Source of the DNA: Sordariomycetes sp. S80-01Y
Taxonomy: Eukaryota > Ascomycota > Sordariomycetes
Reading direction: 5' to 3'
DNA length: 64,000 nucleotides
Assembly (NCBI GenBank): GCA_037042185.1
Contig: JAXQJY010000027.1
Coordinates: 806,001-870,000 of the forward strand
The number at the start of each line of letters is the position of its first letter. Within the stretch, counting starts at the first letter, position 1. Shown one piece after another: positions 54,358 through 64,000 of the stretch. A model generated the notes under the pieces. It saw nothing but the letters and a program-made list of their open reading frames with translations. It had not been told where the DNA came from and searched no databases. The translations under genes and the position numbers were made by a program.

Positions 54358-55959
54358 TTACTCGTCGTCATCATCGCCATCCTCGTCATCGTCAGACTCT
54401 TCCACCAGCACTGGCTCGACAATCAGATTACCCGATTTGCCAATCTTGTCCCCTATCGTTTCTGTTGTGCTGGGTTCGTGTACGTGTCGCGGGAGGGTTG
54501 ATGCTATCCGGAAGCGGTACTCGTAGTCGAAGCCTTCTGGTTTCTCGACATCTTCGAGGACCGACTTGTCAACATCGTAGCACTCCACAAAGGCGTAGAG
54601 CTCCTCGAGAGGCGCATCTGCGCTGAACCGACGGACCACCCGCCCCGCACCTGACTCCTCGGGCATCTTCAGCGCGATCCGTGTGATGTTCTTGTCCGAT
54701 GCGGGGGGTTCAGGTAGGATCTTCGTTGCCCGCCACGCCTTCCATCGTTGTCTTTGTGCTTCAAGAGCCGCTGCGTTGGCGGCCTCTTCTTCTGCCCGCT
54801 TCTCTGCTTCTGCGGCGGCCGCCTCTGCCTCCCGCTTTTGACGAGCACGCTCCCGGTCGATGGCCAACGACCGCTCGTACGCATCGTCCTGCTCCGTCCG
54901 CAAGCTTCTAGATACTTCTTGCGCAGTGCGCTCGGCTCGAACACTGTCCAGGTCCCGTCCGTACTTCTCCATGGCTGCCCTGATTTGTGACAGATATGTA
55001 TCCGCCGGCATCGGACCGGTCAGTCTTTTCGCGATGCCCATGCGTGTGCTGCCCTCCTTGGGCGTCAGGCACACAAGTGCCGTAAAGGGAAACTTGGTGC
55101 ACCCATACTCCACCGACGTTTGGTACGCTTCGGAGTCGAGCACGTTTCCTCCCCACAAGATGATGTTGTTTGCGGGATCCTTGATGTATTCCACGACCCT
55201 GGGGTCGAGCAAAGTCTCCTTGATGAAAGACTCGGTATCGTCGTGCTCAGGTGACATGAGCACCACCATCAAAAACTTTAGGTCTTTCTTGGCCTGATCG
55301 TGGGCCTGCGCAACCCCACCCTCGAAGAACGGCAACTCGTTGGCCCCATACTCCTCCTCAAACTCCCGCTTGAACCTTGCGGCCGCATCTCGAGGCATCA
55401 GCATCCGCCGTCCGGCGCTGCTCCTGAATCCAGCGGCTACGCTGTTTGTAATAGCTCGCGGCCTGAGCGGTGCGGGAAGAAAGGAGAGGATATAGAGGAA
55501 GGTTCGGAAAAGGGCGGATGCTGCCGACCAGCCCCAGCCAAAAGGCGCGAGCAACAGCCCGACGAGAAAGGGCGATCGTTGCGTGACGGGCGGTCGTGGT
55601 ACAACTCGTGGAGCGGCATCTGTTCCTTCTCGGCGTGGCCCTCGTTGTGGTCGACCCGCCGATTCCCACAGACTCTCTTGTAGGTTCTCGTGTCTGGCGG
55701 CTACTCGGGGGATGTCTTGTTGGGCCATGGCTTCTGCGACGGGATCAGGCCCTTCGCCGTCGAAGAACTTGGCAACTGCTATCTATTTCGAGTCAGTCTT
55801 GGGTAGCAACATGTATATTCAGGGCCTCACCTGCACATTCCATTGCGACCGCTCCAGCAGTGGTATTGAGTCCTTGGGTTCTTGGTTTGTTACGGCCATG
55901 TATTGTTGCAACGCCGCTTGCTGCTCGGCCGTGAGCTGCTCCACGTTGACGTCCGCCAT
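54358..55959 (-). CDS. UBX-domain protein, FAF2/Ubx2-like ERAD factor
   Basis: Two exons, complement(join(54358..55782,55831..55959)), with a 48-nt intron; 517 residues. A UBA-like N-terminus (LTAEQQAALQQYMAVTNQEP, RSQWNVQIAVAKFFDGEG across the splice) is followed by a hydrophobic hairpin (SPFLVGLLLAPFGWGWSAAS, LFRTFLYILSFLPAPL). A UAS thioredoxin-like domain (KKDLKFLMVVLMSPEHDD, NNIILWGGNV, FPFTALVCLTP) and a long charged coiled coil (ERARQKREAEAAAAEAEKRA) follow. A UBX domain (TRIALKMPEESGAGRVVRRF, DYEYRFRIASTLPR) and a Glu/Asp tail end the protein. Family members sit in the ER or lipid-droplet membrane and recruit the Cdc48/p97 ATPase to ubiquitinated ERAD substrates. The order matches human FAF2/UBXD8. 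Confidence 0.9.
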
Positions 55960-57157
55960 CGTGTGTCGGCGATGCTTGAGATGCCCGGTGTGCCTGTGCG
56001 CGTGTCGTCGAGATCGAAGCTGGGTTGGACAGGTGGTTTGATTCGGGCGAAACCGCTCGTGGTGGAAAGGCCACTCTGAGATCCGCTTATGCCAAATAGC
56101 CACGTCTACCAGAGGTGCCAGTAGCCGCAAGATAATACAGTGAAGGCAAGCTACTCGTCCTGAGCAACAGCAAAACCATAAAAACCTGAAGCTTCAATCC
56201 ATAGCCTGGGAAGATGAATTCTCAGCTCAAATCGAATGCGACTGAAACCAATTGCGGCGTGCGGGTCGCGTGTTCGGAGTTGGAGCTCGTGACGGCGGAC
56301 GATGACGTTCAGCACGGTTGGGGTTGTGCCTGTCCTGGCAGTGGCCTGGCAGTGGGCCTGGCAGTGGCTCCGAGCTTGAGCTCACCTCACCTCACCTCAC
56401 CTCAGCTGCAGCCTGCAAATGGCGGGGTGGCCGGCTAATTGCATATCAGATCGAGTCGCGCACTCCTACATTACACAAAGCCAAAGTGACTGGAAAGATT
56501 GTCAAGATAAGGGATTTCACTCTCGAACTGCAGTCCCGACCTCTCCTGTCGCCTCGAAGCTCACGAAGCATCGTAAGCCCAATAATCCCGACGAGCTCAA
56601 TCTGTACCACCTACACATCTGCCCGGATATCTGCATATCAACCCGCTTCAGGTGGTCAAGCGCTGATCTGGCGTCACTGCCCAAAGTACCTTCCCACTCA
56701 ATTTGTGTGCCAGGGTACCTCGATCCCCATCATCAGCTCAAATCCCAGTCCGTGCCCCGTCTCAACACCGTCGTTCGCTCCCCCACCACCTCATCTTTAT
56801 CATCACGACGCAGCCTCGCCCACGCGCTTCCGTCCCACGCTGGTCTGCTCGTAGCACACGGCGATTATTCATGGGCGCGCCACCGCCTCAATCAATTGAA
56901 CCATGGGAATCTCTTGCAAGGGCCAAGTACGTCAGCATGAACCACCCGTCCACCCTTCCTCCCTTGGCGCCGTCGCAGCCGTTCGATCACAAAGCCCCAC
57001 CGACCTGGGCTGAGCGCTCCCCCTCCTGCGACAACGCGTCGCGCATTCAGTCCTGCTCGATGCTATCCCCTAGAGAGCAAATGCTAATGGTTGGCGGCCA
57101 GACGTCGTAGCTCCGCTTCCTGGAGGCGGTAAATCTTGCAGCGCGTCGTAGCAAACA
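55960..57157. promoter_or_regulatory. divergent intergenic region, UBX gene / PAN3
   Basis: About 1.2 kb between divergent start codons. It contains three copies of CCTGGCAGTGG (56334-56344, 56345-56355, 56357-56367) followed by four CTCAC units (56381-56400). The right half is C/T-rich and is probably the PAN3 leader. No gene was recognised. Confidence 0.45.
56334..56400. repeat. short tandem repeats: CCTGGCAGTGG x3 and CTCAC x4
   Basis: Three perfect 11-bp copies (the third offset by one extra G), then after 13 bp a CTCAC x4 microsatellite. They lie midway between the UBX and PAN3 start codons. Probably replication slippage; a binding function is not shown. Confidence 0.6.
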
Positions 57158-59697
57158 ATGGCGACCAATACGCGATACCAGAACAACGATCTTCGTCGAC
57201 AGGTCGGCTCGCCCAAGCCCAAGGGGCGCGGTACGTTGCATCTCGAAGCGCCATCTCATCTAGTGGCCTTGCTAACAAGGCAATCGCAGAAAACAAGGAG
57301 ACGCAATGTCGGAACGTACTCATTTATGGACACTGTAGGTGGGCAGACCAGGGATGCACTTTCAACCACGACACAAACAAGGGCAAGGCGAACCAAACCG
57401 ACATGTAGGTTCTCGATCTTTTCCACGTCGATTCGAACATTCAAGCGCTTGGAACCACGAGGGACGCGGTTCTCCTCGTATAAGAGTCTCGGTGGGGTTG
57501 CGATGTGGTCCGTTGGGAAGCACAATGGCTTTGACTTGATACATGGCATACAAGGGAATCGTTGATGCCAAAGTCAAGACGAAGGCACTGCTGCAGGTGT
57601 CCATGGTACCCAACAGGTCTTATCTTGCACCCTCCTGGCATCGACCATCGTCCACCGTCTTCCTAGGATTCTGGGCATTCTGTCAACTTTGCGCGGCACA
57701 AGATATTATCTGAAGCACGCGTCGACCCGTTCTAGCAAGCGTGACGTCGGGGTTGCTACGGACGGCATTTTGCGCAGCGATATCGGACTTGTTTGGTCGG
57801 CTGCATGCATGATTGAAGAACGATGGCTGACAACCTTGGTACCTTCAGGTCAAAGAAGGCGCTGAACGTCGACTCACCTACCTTCACCCCCGCGACGACA
57901 GCATCAGCAGCTAAGAAGCCTGCCGGTGCCCTGTCCACGCAAGCAGCAAATGCACCTACATTCACGCCCCGCGGCTTGGGAGGTAAGCGAAATTCAGGCA
58001 TGCGACCGCGAAACCCGCTGACAACCGTGCAGCCGCGACACCAAGCGGTCCAGCCGAGGAAACAGCAGCATTCAACCCTGCGGCTATCCGCGAGTTCACC
58101 CCGAGCTTTGACGTAAGCTCAGCTGTAGGTCTCTTGCTTCGCGCAGACAACCACCTACTGACCACGACAGGCTGCCACGGCTAACGGAAGTGCCCAGGAT
58201 GGCGCCGTGTCCTATGACCCGTTCACAATGGCCAGCGTGAACCAGAGTCTGCCACAAACACCATTCAATCCATATGCAGAGGAGCACGCCGCAGCCCTAG
58301 GGGGTGCCGGTGGCGCTTTCTTTGCAAGTCAAGGAGCGTTCGCGGCTCCTTTACAGCCTCTACAGCATCACCTCTACGCCAACCCGGGCCCACGCCGAGA
58401 AGATCTTCATCCCTACCAACGTACCACCTCCGACTTCTTCATGCCAGAGAACATGCGAGAAGAGGCGGCCAAGAAGGCAGAAGCCACGCTGCAGGTAATG
58501 CCTAACTCGCAGCTGCCCCAGCTGGACAACTATCATTCTCTGGTGCCCTTGGACACGACTCACAGGAAGAACCCCAGCATCTTCGGGTTCAGCAGCTGGG
58601 TGTACAAAGCAAACTCCCTTAAAAAGGGCCGTGTTTTTTGCTTGCGAAGGCTTGAGGGGTTCCGTTTGTCGAATGAAAGCGCCATCAGGTCCGTCGCGGA
58701 GTGGAGACGCATCAATTGCGCCAATGTTGTGCGGATACACGATGCCTTCACGACACGCGCATTCGGCGACAGCTCGCTCATCTTTGTCTATGATTACCAC
58801 CCATTGTCGAAGACGCTTGCCGAGGTCCACCTTACACCGGCTCAATCCCAAGGCAGTCGGTTCCAGCCAAAGACCTCCATCGGCGAAAAGCAACTGTGGT
58901 CCTACATTACCCAAATCACAACGGCGCTCAAGGCTATCCATTCGGCCGGTCTTGCTGCGCGATGCCTTGATCCATCCAAGGTCATCCTCACCGAGAAGCA
59001 CAGAATCCGACTCAGCGCTTGCTCCATTCTCGACGTTGTCAACTTTGATCAACGTCGTCCCGTCCAGGAGCTGCAGCAGGAGGATCTGATGAACTTCGGC
59101 CGCCTGCTCCTCGGCCTCACCAACCTCACCCACCCATCGCACCTTAACAACCTCAAGGCAGCGATAGACCAAGTAGGCAGGACCTACACCAACGAAATCA
59201 AGGAGACCATCATCTGGCTCATGACGCCGGCGCCTCCCGGCACAACCAAGAGCATCGATGACTTCATCAGGGGCATTCCGATCCATTTCGTCACAAGCTT
59301 CGATGAGTCGCAGCAAAAAGAGGACGAAACACAATCGCTTGTTTACGCCGAGCTGGAGAACGGGCGGATAGCGCGGCTGATGATGAAACTCGCTGCTATC
59401 AACGAGCGGCCGGAGCACAACGGCGACCCGGCATGGTCCGAGAACGGCGAACGCTACATACTGAAGCTCTTCCGCGACTATGTCTTCCACCAGGTGGACC
59501 GCGACGGCAACCCAGTCGTCGACCCAGGACACATGCTGCGTTGCCTCAATAAACTCGATGTCGGCACAGACGAGCGCATCAACCTGACCAGTCGAGACGA
59601 CCAGACAAGCTTCATCGTCAGCTATAGGGAGCTGAAGAAACAGCTCGGGGCCGCGTTCGGGGAGCTTCAGAAGCCCAGCAAGGGCAAAAGCCTTTAG
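57158..59697 (+). CDS. PAN3: PAN3, regulatory subunit of the PAN2-PAN3 deadenylase
   Basis: Five exons, join(57158..57230,57290..57404,57849..57982,58033..58112,58171..59697); introns of 59, 444, 50 and 58 nt; 642 residues. After MATNTRY and DLRRQVGSPKPKGR the second exon encodes a CCCH zinc finger (CRNVLIYGHCRWADQGCTFNH). The third begins SKKALNVDSPTFTP, a PAM2-type motif that binds poly(A)-binding protein. A disordered linker precedes the pseudokinase (FGFSSWVYKANSLKKGRVFC), a helical coiled coil and the C-terminal knob (RYILKLFRDYVFHQVDRDGN, DPGHMLRCLNKLDVG). PAN3 dimers recruit PAN2 to mRNA poly(A) tails in the cytoplasm. The 444-nt second intron is long for this window. It falls between the zinc finger and PAM2 motif, and a skipped or extra exon there cannot be excluded. 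Confidence 0.93.
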
Positions 59698-60534
59698 GAT
59701 ACGCCAAAGCCCATCACAAGCTCCCGTGGATTACAAGAGCAAGACTCAGCAGTATACATGCAAGGGAAATCACGGTTGGAGGAACCCGACATCGTCACCG
59801 GGAGCGCATCGATACATGACAGCATTGTGATGGAGGGATGGGCTGGCCGACGGCTTAGCAAGCCACGCAAGCCAGATCAGCAGTATCAGCCAAACCCGCT
59901 TGCTCAAAGCTCATACCAGCCAGCGAATCCTCAGCTGATGGGAACTCCCACGGACCTGGTTCGTCTGGGCAGCCACCTAACCTCTCCTGACTGGCATTCA
60001 CGACGGGCCTTTTCCGAAGGCGTTCCAAGTCCTTGGCCTTGTCGAGGGGTCTGGGATGAGAGAGGATACCGTTCAGAGGCTATAGGATACTCAGGAACCG
60101 AATAAATACTATAAATCATTATGTCTTTTAACTTGGAGCAGTTTCTCGAGTGCTAGATGTGAGACGAGGGGAGTGCTCTGGGCCCGACAAGGAACGTTTT
60201 GAGCAGAGCACGGAAAACTGGTGTATATCATGTTTGGACCTTGAGTGAAACTATATATGACCATCGAAATAGTCAACTTGCTGTGATCGGCTCCGCGATG
60301 GTCAATTCTAACCACGTTTCCCTCGCAGCTGCATCTACCGGCCTTTTCTAGACCAAGTCATAGTGCCGTGGTGTGCCGCAACCCGCGACGTCAACAATCG
60401 CCTCAGGCAGAGGCGCTCATCCTGCTTTCCGCCCATTGCTCTGCCCACACCCATTGCTCTGCCCCCATGCTTTCACCGCCATCGGCCAGCGCGCAGGGCT
60501 GCTCGTCGCCTCGCTCGTTCGATGGATTCGTCGC
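59698..60534. other. convergent intergenic region
   Basis: 3' flanks of PAN3 (+) and LSm7 (-). A 115-codon frame from 59758 has no motif and follows PAN3 directly, so it is likely the 3' UTR. Confidence 0.4.
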
Positions 60535-61036
60535 TCAATCGTCCTCGCCCTGGGCAAAGGGGTTCGCAATCTCCTCGCTGCCGTCAACAGGGCTGATCAG
60601 CACCAGCAGCGTGCCTCGCGCAACCACCAATCCCAGCTGCCTCGTCGACTCGTTCCCTTGATCATCTGCCGCATCCGTCAGCTCGCGTCCAGCTTTTCTG
60701 CTCGCGGCGTCCCCGCAAAGCGGGAGGAGAGCCCAGCAGCCCACGTGGAAGTGGAAGAAACTTACCGCGGACCGTCTCCTCGCCCTCGTCCAGCACCAGA
60801 TTCATCAACGCGTCGTACCCCTTCAGCGTGCCCTTGACCTCCCGCCCGCCGTTGAACTTGACGGTGATGGCCTTGTCCATGTACTTGCTGAGGTCGAGGA
60901 TGTTCTCCTTCTTGGGCTTTTCGCCGTCCTTGCCGCCGGGGGCGTTGCCGGCGCCGCCACGACCGCCGCCCCGTCCGCCTCTGTGCGCACCTCCTCGGCC
61001 GCCGCCTCGGCCGCCTCGTGGTTGTGTGTCGGCCAT
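60535..61036 (-). CDS. LSM7: LSm7, U6 snRNA / mRNA decay Sm-like protein
   Basis: Two exons, complement(join(60535..60665,60766..61036)), with a 100-nt intron; 133 residues. The N-terminal 40 residues are an RGG-rich tail (RGGRGGGRGGAHRGGRGGGR), which is absent from yeast LSm7 as I recall it. The Sm fold follows: helix and strand 1 in NILDLSKYMDKAITVKFNGG (Sm1), LKGYDALMNLVLDEGEE, and Sm2 in RQLGLVVARGTLLVLISPVD. LSm7 belongs both to the nuclear LSm2-8 ring, which caps the U6 snRNA 3' end, and to the cytoplasmic LSm1-7 ring, which binds deadenylated mRNA for decapping. It lies next to PAN3, which acts just upstream in mRNA decay. Confidence 0.93.
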
Positions 61037-63589
61037 GTTCTTTGAGTCTCGGTGGGTTGGTCAGATGGATCGGAGGGAGGGCGGATTGGTTTGAGGGAGC
61101 GCGCGCCGTTGGGAGGTGAGGTTGCGCGATGGCGGGGCAGATTTTGGGTGACAGAATTCGCGTAGCCGCAGCGGCGGTTTCCGTGCATCTTGCAGCTCGG
61201 ATTTTGGCTGCAAGCCAGCTACGAGACGGCTCCCATCCGCTTTCGGCTACCCTGTAGCATCGCTACCATCGTTGAGTTTTGAGCCCGCCGTCATCTTGAC
61301 AGCTTTGAAAGTACTGCTGTAAACTGCCGTGGTCAAATTTTGATTACTGAGTATGGTCGGCGACATTCGAAGCAGTCAGTGTGACGTGTAGATTGCACAA
61401 CGGCAGTTATCATCTTCACCCTAAGGGTCGCCACACGTAAGCCACAAAAAGCCTAGTATCTAGTAAACTGCATGTCACAGGGTGTTTATGCTGGAGAATG
61501 TATCGAAAATGGGTCGAATCGCATGCGCAGCACATGCTGTTCACGCACAATCGAGATCTGGCAGAGCTCTCGTGCCCGCACGGCAGGTTGGAGAATTGGA
61601 GAGCACCGCCTCAGGAGGTAGCTTTGGGTGGCAAAGGCTCAACCATTGGGGGGGAAGGGCACGTCTGGGGATCATGCAAGATACATGTGAAGCTCGGTGG
61701 CAGGATGCACGACCCCTTCCAGCTTTCGGTCCCCGCCTGTTGTGCCGTCTGCCTATTACCTCCCCTCACGGGGATTCCCCATCTCGCCTTCGCCACCCTC
61801 CCAGCTGCGCTTCCCAAGCTGGGCTTGTGATCGCCAGTGCCACCGCTGCGTCTACTTGGAGATCAAGTCAACGATAAAGAAGAAGGTGCGGGCGTTCTAC
61901 GCCGAAGCCGTTGGATCCTGGGTGCAGGGGGCGGCCTCTCCCTTCGACGATGGACCAAAAGCGCATAGTCGGGTGTGGCGAACTGAACGCGTACGTACTG
62001 TACCCATGAGGGAGGGCCAGGACCTCAAGCTCCGGGTCCGTGGCGCGGAGCGGATTGAGGGGAAGCAGGGAGGAGTGGAAACGCGCGAGCTAGGCGGTGC
62101 CGACGACTAGGAGGATTCTAGACGTGCCTAGGTACGCGAGCTAGACCCTTGAAGAGAGGGGCGCCCTCTCGTCAATGCCGTCCATGTGCCCCGAGACCCC
62201 TATGTTCCAGCACCAGGGAGGTAGGTACCTTAGTAGCGAATGCACGATACCGATTACGGAGCGTATGTGGCGGGAGCGCATCCGGGGTTCGCGCGCGCGC
62301 GGCCGTCTGATGGCTCGCATGTCACAGGGAAAAGGGGTTCACCGTCCTCAACGGTCGTTAGATCGTTAGCAGCAGCCTAGTGCGAAGCAGACGAGCGCGA
62401 AGAGCCCAGTGACTGGCCGGCCGTGCGATCGGCACTCCACGTCTTCCAGATGACCGTTTCGATGGAGCAGAAGTCGCGGGCAGCCACAGCCTGCGAGCGC
62501 GTTGGTCGACGGGACCCCTCATGGCGACTATCCTTTCCTTATGGACCATCTGGCGCACGACGTGAGTGGCCAATTCGACCCAGCAAATATCCAGATTACC
62601 CTGCACCGGCGACGAAACGGGCCACCTCACCTCAGGCTCAGGCAACCTTGGCCTGGCACCGGCTTCAAGTCCCACTGGCATTGTCCCTCATGGGGCTTCC
62701 GATGCTGGCTCTGGGTCTTTTCATGATTGCCCTGCGCTGCGCTGCGCCGTCGTCTCTCGAAGCTCAGGCTCGCCCGCGGGTGGGGAATCCCATCTACTTT
62801 GTGACACCGGAGTCGACTGGCGCTGGCCTCGTTCTCAAGACGGTGGATGATGCGCTTCTCCACGTTCTGCTGCGCACCAGCCATTGACGTTGCGCGCACC
62901 TCGAATCATGGATTCGGTGCTTGATGCAATCCCTGATCATCTGGGGACTTGTGTCTCTTCCCGTCTCCCGTTTCCCATCTTATCGTCCGCGTCCCCTCAG
63001 CTGCTCTCGCTCCCTCCACTTTCCCGTTGCGCTTCCTGGATACTTAGTCTCCTGCTCTGCCCGTCCTGCGCTGTGCTGTCCGGTGCTGTCCTGCCCAGCG
63101 TCGACGAAGCCCACGCCAACCACATCCGAGACAAGCACGCCGCCTCCCCCCAAGCCAAGCGCACTGGCAACTCGGTCACACCGCGCGGCCGTGCGTTAAA
63201 CCCCCCCATGGACGACCTGACTAGGGACTTTTTCCTTTTCACTGCTGCTGCTCCCTCTCTCGCTACCCGGCCATCAGATCTGGCCAAGAAGTCCGATCGG
63301 GCTGCTTCCACTTCCGCTTCGGGGGTTCTAGGCCGTTCCGAGCAGCCATGCGCCGTCCCGATGGTTTGACATATTGAATCAATCGACACCGCCGCCACGT
63401 ACACGAACATACAGGGGGGAAGAAGACGCGTCGAAAAAAAAAACATTCTTCGCCCCTTCTTTTTCTTCTTTTATACCTTTTTTATTCTTCTTCTAACTAC
63501 TTCTCGCGGGTCCGCGTATAGCAGCGTCCGTCCGCCGGGTGCAAGCTTCCACATCTGGAACCTGACTGTCTTTACAACTTGCAGCCACC
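61037..63589. other. divergent intergenic region, about 2.5 kb
   Basis: Lies between LSm7 (-) and the terminal gene (+). Frames of 130-160 codons (61482-62110, 62423-62887, 62884-63369) overlap in several registers and show no motifs. A CG microsatellite occurs at about 62291-62301. A long polypyrimidine tract (about 63455-63495) marks the promoter or leader of the terminal gene. Confidence 0.4.
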
Positions 63590-64000
63590 ATGGCACAACC
63601 GCCCGACCTCGAGCATAAGCGCAAACGAGACGCAGAAGATTACGGACAGACGGCATCGTCTCAGCCCATTGTGCCCCAGCAGCAGCAAGGCCAAGGTGCG
63701 TTCTTTCTCCCGGTGCAGGATTGCGCCCCCCCCTCTCAGCCTTGTGTACCCACGACCCCTGTGCGACTACACAGATCTTGGCAGATACAATGGGCCCGTC
63801 TAGATCGAGCACGCGTCCTTTCGATCATGGCGCATCGCCAGATCTGCATGGCGTCCCGAACCGTAGCTGACTTCTTTGGGAAATCTGCAGGCCAGGTTAA
63901 TACAGGCTTCATCAACTACCTGTCCCGGTCTACGGCCGAGAACTTGACTTTGTTGCCCAGCGAGCCCGAGACCTTTACCGACATCATCCGCACGCTGTCC
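63590..64000 (+). CDS. uncharacterised conserved-looking protein, 5' part only
   Basis: The first exon is 63590..63695 and the second begins at 63891 after a 195-nt intron (GTGCGT...TGCAG); the frame is open to the window edge. The start context GCCACCATGG is near perfect. About 73 residues are visible: MAQPPDLEHKRKRDAEDYGQ, a Gln-rich stretch (PQQQQGQG), then a folded-looking segment with TGFINYLSRSTAENLTLLPS and FTDIIRTLS. The basic KRKR cluster could be a nuclear localisation signal. I do not recognise the family. The polypyrimidine leader and housekeeping surroundings suggest a constitutively expressed nuclear protein. Confidence 0.7.
   Translation, partial: MAQPPDLEHKRKRDAEDYGQTASSQPIVPQQQQGQGAFFLPVQDCAPPSQPCVPTTPVRLHRSWQIQWARLDRARVLSIMAHRQICMASRTVADFFGKSAGQVNTGFINYLSRSTAENLTLLPSEPETFTDIIRTLS

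Noticed and set aside
58360-59532. 390-codon antisense frame within PAN3
   Set aside because: An antisense shadow of a GC-rich coding exon; the sense strand encodes the PAN3 pseudokinase.
61482-63369. Several 110-160 codon frames in all three plus registers
   Set aside because: They overlap each other, are low-complexity and carry no motif; typical of GC-rich intergenic DNA.

Overview
The window is nuclear DNA of a filamentous ascomycete (Pezizomycotina, most likely a Sordariomycete). Genes carry short GT-AG introns of 44-60 nt (a few longer), promoters are pyrimidine-rich, and the gene content is typical of such fungi: a Zn2Cys6 regulator, a PNP-NACHT-ankyrin receptor, an ENA sodium ATPase, PAN3, LSm7, an Lsb5-type VHS/GAT adaptor and an alcohol-oxidase-type GMC enzyme. 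I joined exons by eye for every multi-exon gene; each completed model is in frame over its whole length.

Layout. 1.4-12 kb is an accessory catabolic neighbourhood: FAD monooxygenase, metal-dependent amidohydrolase, aromatic-type aminotransferase divergent from a type-B carboxylesterase, and a Dal5-like anion permease with a 17-bp repeat upstream. 13.2-16.8 kb holds a 1165-residue NLR-like protein (nucleoside phosphorylase-like domain, NACHT, ankyrin repeats). 18.9-25.5 kb has the ENA-type P-ATPase (with a GC-AG intron), a class I methyltransferase and an F-box protein. 25.5-28.4 kb is gene-poor. A small four-helix membrane protein follows.

30.1-42.0 kb is the most interesting part: an apparent plant-glycoside deglycosylation cluster with an intracellular GH1 beta-glucosidase, a Zn2Cys6 transcription factor, a GH78 alpha-L-rhamnosidase divergent from a secreted protein resembling fungal saponin hydrolases, and a sugar-porter MFS transporter. 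The promoter regions of these genes share two unusual DNA words: a direct repeat of GTCGGGAAAC with 12-bp periodicity (upstream of GH1, between GH78 and the saponin hydrolase-like gene, and upstream of the transporter), and an identical 14-mer TCGTATCTATACGA (upstream of GH1 and in the GH78/saponin hydrolase-like intergenic region). This fits a single regulon, perhaps under the embedded Zn2Cys6 factor. The inferred job is to trim rhamnose- and glucose-bearing plant saponins or flavonoid glycosides and import the sugars.

43.4-50.8 kb has a secreted Sed1-like repeat protein, a peroxisomal-type alcohol oxidase and a GH16 glycosidase lacking a signal peptide. 51.6 kb to the end is a conserved housekeeping block: Lsb5-like adaptor, UBX-domain ERAD protein, PAN3, LSm7, and the 5' end of an unrecognised gene cut by the window edge.
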